A DNA stretch of 64,000 nt from Cercophora sp. LCS_1. Lineage: Eukaryota > Ascomycota > Sordariomycetes > Sordariales > Lasiosphaeriaceae. Below, one piece after another: positions 1 to 9,898 of this stretch. A program made the position numbers and the translations under genes. The notes under the pieces were generated by a model that worked only from the letters and a program-made list of their open reading frames with translations, did not search any database and was not told the DNA's origin. Location of the stretch: positions 186,001 to 250,000 of the forward strand of contig JAPZLL010000010.1 of assembly GCA_036250225.1 (NCBI GenBank), written 5' to 3'. Every line of letters starts with the position of its first letter. Position 1 is the first letter of the stretch.

Positions 1-356
1 GTACGGAATAGCTTGGTGGTGTTTGACAAATGGGAATATCACGACGGGAAAATGAGGGAGGTGATGGTATTTTCTGTCTGCCTGTCTGTATTGCAAGGTT
101 TAGCATGATGCCGACCACCCCTCAGGACCTGTGTTGTTCCGCCGTGTGGCGGACAATGGAACACCAATTGCTGCCGCCCGGAGGCCCAGATAAGGTAATC
201 CGTTCTATGACCAGAATCCAAGAACCTTTAAGGTGGTTGAAAGTTATTTGCAGATTCTAATTAACATCATTTCAAGCTCCTTCCAGCAGTCTCTTATCAC
301 AGTAATAGCGTCAACGACAACAACATCGAAGATCACCGTGGAACCCAGCAGACATC
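1..356. other. Left-edge non-coding sequence
   Basis: No convincing gene is visible here. Short open frames on both strands lack domain signal. The last 100 bases are the presumed promoter and 5' leader of the acyltransferase that starts at 357. The cluster may continue to the left beyond the window. Confidence 0.5.
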
Positions 357-1814
357 ATGTCGACACACCACGCCCCTCTTAGCGTGCTGGACCATTTTGC
401 CATCCCCAATTACACGGCCATCAGCTGGTACATCCCACTCAAAGACGACGCGACGCCACAAGATGCCTTCAATGCACTCCGCGAGGGTCTACGCCTCACC
501 TTCCGGCAACTCCCCTGGCTCAGCGGCAAAGTCCACAAAATGTCCCCATTATCGCCCGGCTGGCGCCCCGGCCAGCTCGAGATCCGGCACAGCGCAGCGG
601 ACCTCGAAGGCGACCTGGCACAATTCCACTTCAAGCAACTAGACGAGTCCGAGGCACCAAGCTACGACGACCTCAAAGACTGTGGCTTCCCCATGGACAC
701 CTTCCCCGACGAGGACATGCTCTGGGGAACCTACATCAAAATCCCCGAGGAAGACGAAGGCGCCGAATGCTTCAAAGCCCAAGCCAACTTCTTCCCCGGC
801 GGCGTCCTCCTCTGCGGCGCGACGCACCACAACGCATGCGACGGCACCAGCCAATTCGACGTATGGCGCCAGTGGGCCGCCAACTGCGATGCTTTTCAAT
901 CCGGCCCAGCCTCCGAAACTCCCGAGCCGCTGAGTTCCGACCGCGGCATCCTAGAACGCATCTGGACGGCCGAGAGCACACACCAAAGCAACAAAAACGA
1001 CATGAAACCGGTATCATGGACCCTCCTAGACATGGACCCCCCTTCCGCGACTCCGCGTCCACCCTCAGTCGTAACCATCTCGGAAGAAAAGATGCAATCA
1101 GCCGTCTTCTACATGTCACCCGACAAATTCACCGCCCTCCACAAGAAATGCCAGACCGAAACCGGCAACCCTCGAATCTCAGGGAACGACGCACTCACGG
1201 CTTTCATCTGGCGTGGTCTGCTCAAAGCCCGCCACACCGCTGCTCTCGCCTCGGGTCGCACGCCCGAATTAAACGCAGAAGCCAAACTCCAACTGACCCT
1301 CGACGGACGCCCCGATATCTCGCGCGCAGGCACAATGCCGCTCATCTACTACGGCAACATCGTCTTTATGAACGAGTGCACCATGCCTCTCTCCATACTA
1401 ACATCCCCGGACACTGGCGTATCAGCCGTTGCGGCGGCGGTCAGACACACCGCGGAACAGGCCACCTCGCAGACCATGCTTGATTCGTATGCGCTCGCGA
1501 AAGGGGTGCAACATTTTCAGGAGCTGGGACTGCGGCTTTCGCCGCTGACGGGGTGGGATATGATTCTTTCGTCGCTGATCATGTTTCCCGTCGAGGGCAT
1601 GCGGTGGGGTGGTGAGGTGTTTGGGAGGGGAGGCGAGGTGGACGCGATCAGGCCGATGTGGGATGCGATCAACGGGGCGGCGAGGCTCTGTTTCCCGTTG
1701 CCGAGACGGGGTGGTGGTGGGGTGGAGTTTGTGGTCAATTTGTTTGGGGATGAGATGGATTTGTTGCTGGCGGATGGGGAGTTTGTTGAGTTTGCGGATT
1801 ATTTGTGTTCGTGA
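357..1814 (+). CDS. BAHD-type acyltransferase 1 (trichothecene 3-O-acetyltransferase-like)
   Basis: Intronless 485-residue protein. The BAHD family moves an acyl group from acyl-CoA to a hydroxyl or amine. The catalytic HxxxD motif is visible as HHNACD, with His158 and Asp162, inside a Gly-rich 'GATHHNACDGTSQFD' stretch. The C-terminal third has the hydrophobic, Gly-rich character of the second BAHD domain, but a clear DFGWG box is not seen; 'GMRWGGEVFGRGG' may stand in its place. The first ATG, at 357, is used because the family's N-terminal strand starts close behind it. It lies at the left edge of the PKS cluster, tail-to-tail with P450 1, so esterification of a hydroxylated polyketide is the likely role (inference). 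There is no signal peptide, so it is probably cytosolic. The family call is secure; the substrate is unknown. Confidence 0.85.
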   Translation: MSTHHAPLSVLDHFAIPNYTAISWYIPLKDDATPQDAFNALREGLRLTFRQLPWLSGKVHKMSPLSPGWRPGQLEIRHSAADLEGDLAQFHFKQLDESEAPSYDDLKDCGFPMDTFPDEDMLWGTYIKIPEEDEGAECFKAQANFFPGGVLLCGATHHNACDGTSQFDVWRQWAANCDAFQSGPASETPEPLSSDRGILERIWTAESTHQSNKNDMKPVSWTLLDMDPPSATPRPPSVVTISEEKMQSAVFYMSPDKFTALHKKCQTETGNPRISGNDALTAFIWRGLLKARHTAALASGRTPELNAEAKLQLTLDGRPDISRAGTMPLIYYGNIVFMNECTMPLSILTSPDTGVSAVAAAVRHTAEQATSQTMLDSYALAKGVQHFQELGLRLSPLTGWDMILSSLIMFPVEGMRWGGEVFGRGGEVDAIRPMWDAINGAARLCFPLPRRGGGGVEFVVNLFGDEMDLLLADGEFVEFADYLCS

Positions 1815-2345
1815 CACCTCTGACCGTTTATTCGGATTATAGAAAACGTCGTGAAGAAAGTCTCCCTCATCTTTCGGAGTAAAACACCGGGACAATCACA
1901 CACACTGCCTGCATAAGAGTAAAATTTTGATCTGTTTTCCTTTTATTCAAATGTATATTGAACATTGTAGACAGACTGATTCATAAATACGAATGCCTTC
2001 TTGAAATGGACAGAGGCCAAACTGTAATGATTGTTGGCTTATGTGGCGCCACCTAAAGGGCCAGGGTCACACAGGGGCGTGGTGTGTCAAAAGAAAACTG
2101 GAGTATGGGAATGACGGACCTCTACCTTTTGGCTTCGGCGAGTTGAACTTACAAATCAAACCTGGGGTTTACGTTAACTCCATCATTAGCGTTGAAAGAC
2201 ACGCTTCACCACTTGATGTATAATTAAGTACTTTACTTTGGCAACCAAATGACATGTGGGCTCGAAATTGCACTCAGAGTCTTTCTATTTAGCTTCGACA
2301 GCAATGGCCAAGTGCTTGACAACATCTGATGATCACGAACAGCTT
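1815..2345. other. Intergenic region between convergent genes
   Basis: It holds the 3' ends of acyltransferase 1 (left) and P450 1 (right). It is AT-rich with no supportable gene, and should contain the two polyadenylation regions. Confidence 0.5.
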
Positions 2346-4286
2346 CTAGCTCCTCAACTTAACGCGAAGTCCCAAGCTGCCAGGCGTAGGGAACGGCGCA
2401 ATAAAGTCGCTGTGGGCATCAATATCCCTCGCCCGATCCGTGTCAAACAACTCCATTGTCGGTCCTTCCTGGCCGCGATACAAATCGTACTTGAGAAAGA
2501 TTGTCGCCAATGTAAGGGCCAATTCCCGCTTTGCAAGCGCCATCCTGTTCATATCAGTCAGCTTGCGGCCAGCTATCCAGACCGAATAAAGCAAGCGAAA
2601 TGGAAGATAAACCTACCCCAGACAGTTCCGTGACCCCTTTCCAAAACCAAGAAAATATTTCCCCAGTGCCGGATTCTCAATCCACCTCTCGGGTCGGAAC
2701 TGGTACGGGTCGTCAAAGTAGTCACCGTTGAAGTGCACATCGACCGGTGACATGCTGTACACGGTGCCTGGCGGAACCGAGTACTTTATGCCGGTGCGCT
2801 TGCTATCGTACACAATTGGTACCTCGGGGGACACGCGCATCTGTCGGCTCACCACGCCTGGATGGACCCGGATCGTCTCCTGGATGACGGCGCTGAGGTA
2901 GGGTAAGGCCTCCACTTGAGCCAGGGGCGGTATTCCGTCGGCTGTTAGTGGAAGCGTTGCCAGCTCAGCTTTGAGTTTCTTGCAGACGACGGGATCAGCA
3001 AGGATCTGAAAGACGGCCGCGTTTATGGTCCATGCTGTTTCACCCACCGTCAGAACTGCGTCATCAGTAAATGGAATGCGAGCGTAGTGACTGACCGGTC
3101 GTTCCTTCACCCGCAAAAACAACCAGCTGCGCTTCGCCGGACATTCTCGCATCCGTCTTGTCGGAGTCAGGGAGTTTACTGCTCAAGATCCCCTCGAAGA
3201 TTGTCCTCTTGATTCGCTGCGGGTCAGGCGACGTTCGAATGTCACGGACGGCATCGGTCCACCACTTTGTCACGGATCAGCAAAATCACGACCGAGTGGA
3301 TGGGATACCTAGCGTACGTCTCTCCTCTCTCGCATCGCCATCAAGTCCGGGAACAAAACCCGGACAATCCAGTTTGGCGCAGTCGTAAACAACCCCATCA
3401 ACCACGGCAGAACCTTGCCCATGTGCGTCATGAGAAAGAACTTGTCCGTCGCATCGAAATCGTGCTTGCCGTAATCAGGCGTGTCCAGAAGGTTGAGACA
3501 CTGGTCGAACGAGTAAAAGGTGATCAGGTCGCTCGCCAGTGCCTTGAAGATGTAGTGCATCTGGACGACGTGGCCGGATTTGCCGTGGGCGTCGAGTCGG
3601 CGCAGTAATTTGCCGAGGTTGTCCTTGAGGACGTGCTCGAGTCGGTGCACGCTGGCAGGGGAGAAAAAGGAGCTGACGGCGTTGCGGCGTTGGCGGTGCT
3701 GGTCGTGATGGATCGTTGAGAAGATGGACTCGGGGGCTGCAAGTTTCACTCGGTCAGCACTGGGCAGACGCGGATGGCGATGAGGGAATAGACGCACTTC
3801 CTGTCCTGGTGTGAAGCCATTCCGGTTTGTCCGTCTTTCTTCCACCCGTGGGAAATACGTAGTCAATGATTTCGGGGTCGTCAAAGTGGACTTCGTCAGG
3901 GGTGATGCGGACAATGGGGCCATATTTCTTGTGCAGTTCCCTGACGTGCTGAAACATTTGTCCGCCCAGATATGCTTCGTAGTAGGCCTCATAGAAAAAT
4001 GTTAGGGCTTGATGTGTTAGCAGCTCGCACGGATATCTCGATGTGGAAAAGCCCGTACCAGCCAGTTTGGGCCCAGGAATACCGGCTCGACCGAGAGGCG
4101 AGAGATAGACTGCAATATTGCCATTTGATCAGAATGTGTGAGGCATTTGAAGCAGGAAGGCAAGAGATGCTCACGTCGGTGTATTCCCACTCCGATGTAA
4201 TACGCGGGAATCGCAGCCAACAGCAGCCATGGCAGACGGCTCAGGCTGGTCTCCAGGACCCAAGACAAGTCGGAGAATGTCGACAT
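2346..4286 (-). CDS. Cytochrome P450 monooxygenase 1
   Basis: Membrane-anchored class II P450 of 525 residues in seven exons: complement of 2346-2544, 2617-3034, 3096-3264, 3318-3736, 3798-4007, 4059-4109 and 4175-4286. The sum is divisible by three and every junction is GT-AG. One N-terminal membrane segment (about residues 18-36) is followed by a proline hinge 'GIPGPKLA'. The I-helix has 'FAGEGTTAWT', there is an ExxR in 'VIQETIR', and the heme loop is 'FGKGSRNCLG'. For the 3035-3095 intron a second acceptor exists at 3056, but only 3035 restores the I-helix seen in its paralogue at 19.9-21.7 kb. It is divergent from P450 2 across a 394-base shared promoter. Its likely role is hydroxylation or epoxidation of the cluster polyketide at the ER membrane (inference). 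Confidence 0.85.
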
Positions 4287-4680
4287 TTTTGGGAAAAACA
4301 AGTCTCCAAACAGTGATTCTTCCTCTTGGGCCCAGAAGTGACCGCAAATCATCAACAAGGCATTTATAAATTCCACTACCGGAAATGCATTTCTAGCATG
4401 ATGGTTGTGACAATAAGAGGTGCAGGGCCCTGGAAATGCTGACCTGCGGGGCAGGGCGGCTGGAATGCCCAAAGGTAATCATGCATGAGCAACTGTCAAG
4501 GGTAAGCGCAATTCTCGGCCTGCATGCATGTGAAGCAACACAAAAGTCCGCAGTCGGAATCGAATCCAGACCATGGACAGTGAATGGTCTGATTCCAGAT
4601 ATTTGAGACTTTTTCTCACTTTCTCTCTTGGCCTGGCAGGCAATTTGCATCACAAATTTCCAAGTCCCTGGACTTCCATC
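4287..4680. promoter_or_regulatory. Shared divergent promoter of P450 1 and P450 2
   Basis: This 394-base region separates the two start codons. It contains GGGTAAGC at 4500-4507, one copy of the element repeated in other cluster promoters. No clear TATA box was identified. Confidence 0.5.
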
Positions 4681-6560
4681 ATGGCCAACATATCGACAAC
4701 CTTGTCGGCAATACTCCCACCATCATGGGGAACCTACGTCGAATCCACCAAGGGCGTCATTCCAACCGATAGGCTGGGGCTCTTGGTGCTTTCAGTCGTG
4801 GGCATCGGCCTGGTGTGGAGATTCATCCGCAGTCTGCTCCTACCCAAGCCGATCCCTGGCATCCCTTACATCGAAGCATCAGCAAACAAGATCCTGGGCG
4901 ACATCCCCGCTATGCTTGAGCACATCAAAGCCACCGATGGCACATTTGCCACATATCAGCGGTCTGTCATGGCCCGCCTCAACTCGCCCGTCGTCCAAGT
5001 CTTCATGTTTCCGTTTGGCAAGCCACTGGTCATTCTGGGCGACTACTCCGAGGCCCACGACCTGCTGCTGCACCGCGAGAACGAGTTCGACCGGTCCGCC
5101 ACCCTGGGCGATTTGCTTATCGGCATCTTGCCGAACCACCACGTCCATCTGCCAACGGGTCCGCAATGGAAAGCACAGCGACTTTTGGTTAGGGACTTGA
5201 TGACGCCGTCGTTTCTGCACAACATTGCCGGTCCGGTGCTGTACAAAACGGCGGCTGATCTTGTTGAGCGTGCGTGAACATCATCAGCTGCTTTTCCTGA
5301 CATTTTCTGACTCGTGATCTAGTCTGGCGCACAAAAAGTCGTATCGCCGACGGTCGACCATTCGATGCCCACCACGACATGTACCGCTTCGCCCTGGATG
5401 CCATGTCAGGTTTCACTTTTGGGCACGGGTTCGACCACAGTACTGTTCGCTCTGCATCCGAGGCAGTACATAAAATCGACACCCCGGCAAAAGAAGCGCT
5501 GCGCAGCAAAGGCAGCAAGGAAGACCCCATCCCATTCCCGCACGGCGGCATGCCCGACATCATGTGGGCGTTCGAAGAGCTCACCCAGTTGGTGGCCTGG
5601 CTGCTGGGCAACCCATTCCCAAGTCTGACTTGGTCGTATGTGCTGCGGAAACCAGCCTCCCGCAAGGCCACCCGCATCAAGAACGAGTTCATCCTGCGTG
5701 AGCTGAAGGGCGCCGTGCAACGGCTCGAGGCCGGGACAGGACAAAAACCCGATTCCGCCGTCGACTACGTTGTTGCCCGTGAAAAGGCGGTGGCCGAGAA
5801 GGCAGGACGCAAGCCCGATTATTTCTCGGGCATGATGATTGACGAAATCTTTGGCATCGTTTACACCGGCCACGAAACGACAAGCACCATGCTTAGCTGG
5901 GCCGTCAAGTATCTGGCTGATGCGCCGGGCGCCCAGACGAAGCTGCGAGAGGCGCTCTATGCTCAATTCGCCGATGCAAAGGCTGAAGGTCGAGCGCCGA
6001 CGGTGCAGGAGATCACAAGCAAGCAGGTCCCCTGGCTCGAGGCTACCATTGAGGAGTCGCTGCGGTGCTCGGCAACCGCCCCGACAATTGACCGCATGGC
6101 GCTGGCTGATACGCAGATCCTCGGGTACCGCATTCCCAAAGGAACTGTGGTTTCGCAGCTGTGCTCGGGCCCGAGTATCACATCACCGGCATTCGAGATT
6201 GATGAGGCGCTTCGCAGCCCGACGAGTCTCGCGGCCCAAAGGGACGGGGGCACAGTGCCGCCAAACTGGAAGTCCGAGGGCATTTCAACGTGGAATCCCG
6301 AGAGGTGGCTTGTCACAGGGGCGGATGGGAAGGTTGAGTATAACCCCAAGGCGGGGCCCCAGATCCTGTTTGGGTTGGGCACGCGTGGATGTTATGGTAG
6401 ACGGTTGACGTATGTTGAGTCGAGGATTTTGTTGACACTGTTGGTGTGGAACTTTGAGCTGCTGCAATGTGCCCCGCAGATTTCGAGGCTCACTGCTATC
6501 ATGACGACGGCAAATGCGCCGAGGGATTGCTATGTTCGGTTGAAGGAGATTAAGCACTAG
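4681..6560 (+). CDS. Cytochrome P450 monooxygenase 2
   Basis: Two exons, 4681-5269 and 5323-6560, joined through a GTGCGT...CTAG intron, give 608 residues. An in-frame ATG at 4573 exists, but 4681 places the membrane anchor ('LGLLVLSVVGIGLVW') at the usual distance from the N terminus. P450 signatures are the I-helix 'YTGHETTSTM', ExxR in 'TIEESLR', a 'NPERWL' PERF-like motif and the heme loop 'FGLGTRGCYGRR'. The protein is longer than the usual 500-540 residues. Part of this is a linker of about 40 residues before the PERF motif ('RSPTSLAAQRDGG' region), a feature of some fungal P450 families. It is not a close relative of P450s 1 and 3, so it probably oxidises a different position of the product (inference). 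Confidence 0.85.
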
Positions 6561-6822
6561 CCTCACCACGAGAATAACTCCATTTATCTACTTTGCTGCA
6601 CTGGTCCGCTCTTGGGGGGGTGGGGAGGTTTTTATGACACTGATGTTCGTGTGGAAACGAAACGACAAGAATCAACATTCTATCACCCCTCTCTCGTCAG
6701 TCACCACAGCAACCAAGCTCGGCAAAAGGGGCACAAACAGACTGGCAATAACTACGATGCGAACAAGCAACTTTTCACTTATGCTGAAACTCCAAAGCTG
6801 ATCAGCAGTCCGGTTCTAACTA

Positions 6823-8444
6823 TCAGAGCTTTGCCTTTGACACCTTGAAACCCCCCGGGCACAGCGTCTGGAAGACACCATCCGGGTCGTACTTGTTCGC
6901 CACCTCCTGCATGAAACGGAGGTTCTTCGCACCATAACTCGCCAATGGGTCCTGAATCTTGTCGGCGTAATTCAAATATGTCCACTCAAGGTTGCCCTCA
7001 ATTCTGGCCGCAAACTCCTTGACAGCCCGCACCCACTCCTTCACCTTCCCATACGCAAACCTTTCCTGCTCAGGCGTCCGCACCTGGGCAACAGCAAGCC
7101 AGAGCAGTCCGTTACACGGCTGCGTGTCTATACCCAGCACATTACCACCGCTAGTAGTCGAAAGTTGACCAAAAAGGCGTGGGAAGGGTTGAAACAGACA
7201 CTGCGTGATAAAGTCACCGTCCGGGATGAAAGCCTTCATATCCTCAACGAGTTGGTCGTGGAGCTCAGCTGCCTTGGCGACGACGCGCGTGTCATTTTTG
7301 AAGGTGGCAGTGAACCAGATATTACTATTACCAAGTCAGTCAACACTCTGCGGAGAAACGAAGAGGAACGGATCCATACTGGTACTCTTTGGCCTGGCTA
7401 TAATCCATCGCCAACTGCGGTACCGTCGTCATCTTGCAGGTTGTTGCAGTCGTCGGCATCGCCAACCACTGCTTATACGCCGGTGCTTCCTCAATCCCAG
7501 CCATTTGAATCAACGCACCCACCACCACGACATCCTTGAAATCGGGCTATGATAAAAGCGTCAGCAAAAACAAAACACCCATCCACACAATAGAAAAATA
7601 TTAAAAAAAAACTGTCATACTATATATCAAATCAGCATCAACCTTCCCCACATCTCTCCAGAAAAAGGATTGAAAACATACCCGTATAAGTGAAAAAACA
7701 CAACAAATTACTGTCCCTCTCCCTCTCCACCCCATCCGTAAACCCTCTCAACGCCTCAATCGCCAGCGGCACCGCACTCTTTGGATGCACCGTCATGCCC
7801 GCCCAAACTGGCCCATCCCGAATGGCCTTCATCCTAAAACCCGTCACAACCCCAAAGTTATTCCCACCCCCTTTCAGCGCACGGAACAAATCCCCAAACT
7901 CCCCATCCCTCGTCGCATGCACAACGGTGCCATCGCCAAGCACAACTTCAAATTCAACCACGTTATCACACGCCAACCCGTGCCGTGCCGTGAAAAAGGC
8001 CATCCCACCGCCCAGAATCAACCCTGCTACACCGACGTTCCCTTCTCTCCCCCCGGCAACTGTGAGTCCATGCTCCGCGAGGGATGCGTAGACCCGTCCC
8101 CAGGTGTTTCCGGGACCTAGGGTCACTGTGGTTTTGTCACCCGAGGGGAGGACATGATCCAGGAGGGATAGATCGATGGTTACGCCGTTGGAAATGTTGT
8201 TTGCGCCCGGCCAGGCCGTGTGCCCGCCAGAGCGGATGGCGAACGGGGTGTTGGAGGCGGCGAGAGCGCGAATGGTGGAGGATACTTCGGATGTGGAACG
8301 CGGCTGGACGATGCACGCTGGTTGGAGGGCCCGGACGGTGCGGGACCAGTAGGAGGAGTTACGGGCGGAAAAGGCCGGGGAGGAGGGGAGGAGGATGCGG
8401 TCTGCTGGGAGGGCGGCTTGGAGGGGTGGGATTGGGGAGGGCAT
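6823..8444 (-). CDS. BBE-type FAD-linked oxidase 1 (possible one-base frame offset)
   Basis: FAD-binding PCMH plus berberine-bridge protein of about 476 residues. Exons on the minus strand are 8444-7682, 7546-7380 and 7324-6823. 'SGGHT' carries the expected His for 8-alpha FAD linkage. The second FAD region 'GGREGNVGVAGL' lacks the Cys used for bicovalent attachment, so a single covalent bond is expected. The C-terminal BBE motif is 'LNYADK...YDPDGVFQ'. No signal peptide is seen, so it is probably cytosolic. The second intron (7325-7379) is canonical. At the first, the good donor GTATGT (7681) and acceptor (7547) leave one extra base in phase, so the frame does not close. Removing one G of the GGG run at the exon end would give a continuous family-like 'TYTPDFKD'. 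Relatives in polyketide clusters desaturate or cyclise the product; that role is inferred here. Confidence 0.75.
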
Positions 8445-9898
8445 GGTGAGTGAGAAATCTCGCGGTGGGCTGGTTTGGTCTGGTTTAGCTGTGGAAGGGA
8501 TAGAGAGGGTGTTTGGGCAGGGAGATGTCGTCGCGGTGGATAACAAAAGGGACTTTTGCTAGACTGTTTCTACGAGGGCCATGCAACTATCGATGAAACG
8601 GAAACGCATGCGATTGTGTGCGGATTTCACATTGTTCGCAGTACATACATGTGGTACCTGACAGCGTTGGCATGTAAGCACGCATGGAAGTAACGGTGTG
8701 GGAGTGGACTGTAAGCAAGGGGTAAGCACGGAATCTTATCCCAATTGCCAGCAGGCTTATCAAGCACCAACTTACGGCGACTTCAACTTTTACTCTGTGT
8801 GCCATATATCCATGACGAGCACTGATAATTGACAAGACTGTGTTCATAAATACAATCATGTTGTCCAAGTAAGGAGTGCATTATTCCGATTGATTATTGT
8901 GTGGGCTGTGGACGATAGAAGGGGCTAGTAAGCATTGCAGGGGATGTAAGCACTGCAGCAGCGATTACGGTCCATGTACCCCGACTTGCGAATTTGCCCC
9001 TGAGATACAAATGCTGACCCGTCACTAACTCGCTGATTCCAACCTCGATCCAGTGTCAATGCATCTGTTTACTCCCTCGTTCAGATTCATTTGGCTTCTG
9101 CTGCTTCTCGTCACCTTCAACTGGCTTACCGTCACATGACCATCAAACACCAGACATGTACACAACAGGTGAAAGGGAATCGGTATTTCTGTGTGTCGTG
9201 ATCATTATGGCAGTCGGAATAGTGTAATTCTCATGCGAACAAATAAACATCTGGATGCTACCCAGTCGCGGCAAATGATTTGTAAGCCGACTAATCGAGT
9301 GGCGCGGCTGACTAGGCCTTCATTGGCATTTGCAAACTGTCTGCTTTGAAACAGTTTGGTGCTTGGAAGACTGCCGGCGCGACCATACGAGCCAAACATC
9401 GACATCCATATCTTCACCACGCCGTGTGAGTGAAGAAGATGCCACTCAAGAATTTTGCCACAAACAAATTGTTGATAGCTTTGCATCTGGCTATGATTAC
9501 CCACAAAAACCTCATCAAGGATGGCTATTCTTGATATCCCCCATTTTGCTTCTACTCACGACCCGCCCTACGCACAACCTCAACTCACACCATAAATACC
9601 GGCATACCACGCAAGGGGCACTGGCTCAAAGCTATTCAAATTTTCACAGAGTCTAAAAACGGCGTTCATGCCTTCCTAAAAGTGATTTAACACTTTATAA
9701 GAAGGAATAACGTTAGATTTCCAGGGCCAGGGGTGTAAAATAAAGTAAAATAGGGGATGTGAAATATCACTCTTTTATCAAAAGCTAAAGTACCCAAATA
9801 TGAACCAAGTAAAATAACTGAAGCTAGCCAAAGACGTGGCTACTGCTATTGAAACCTAATAAGAAAATATGAAATGCAAACTAATCAACTTCCTCCCG
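8445..9898. promoter_or_regulatory. BBE oxidase 1 upstream region and PKS 3' flank
   Basis: 1.45 kb without a supportable gene. The left part is the promoter of BBE oxidase 1. It carries five GTAAGCA copies (8674, 8711, 8723, 8928 and 8946 starts, approximately), including a 13-base near-perfect direct repeat. The right part, toward 9898, is AT-rich and fits the 3' untranslated and polyadenylation region of the PKS. Confidence 0.5.
8928..8958 (+). repeat. Direct repeat GTAAGCAYTGCAG
   Basis: GTAAGCATTGCAG at 8928-8940 and GTAAGCACTGCAG at 8946-8958 differ at one base, with starts 18 bases apart. They lie about 490 bases upstream of the BBE oxidase 1 start and are candidate binding sites for a cluster regulator. 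Confidence 0.6.

Noticed and set aside
1317..1326. ATCTCGCGCA, a match to the tox-box ATCTCNCGNA bound by ToxE
   Set aside because: A single copy inside the coding sequence of acyltransferase 1; none was noticed in the cluster promoters.
3056..3095. A 40-base version of the P450 1 I-helix intron
   Set aside because: It keeps the frame but inserts seven extra residues in the I-helix and is shorter than any other intron here; the 61-base version matches the paralogue.
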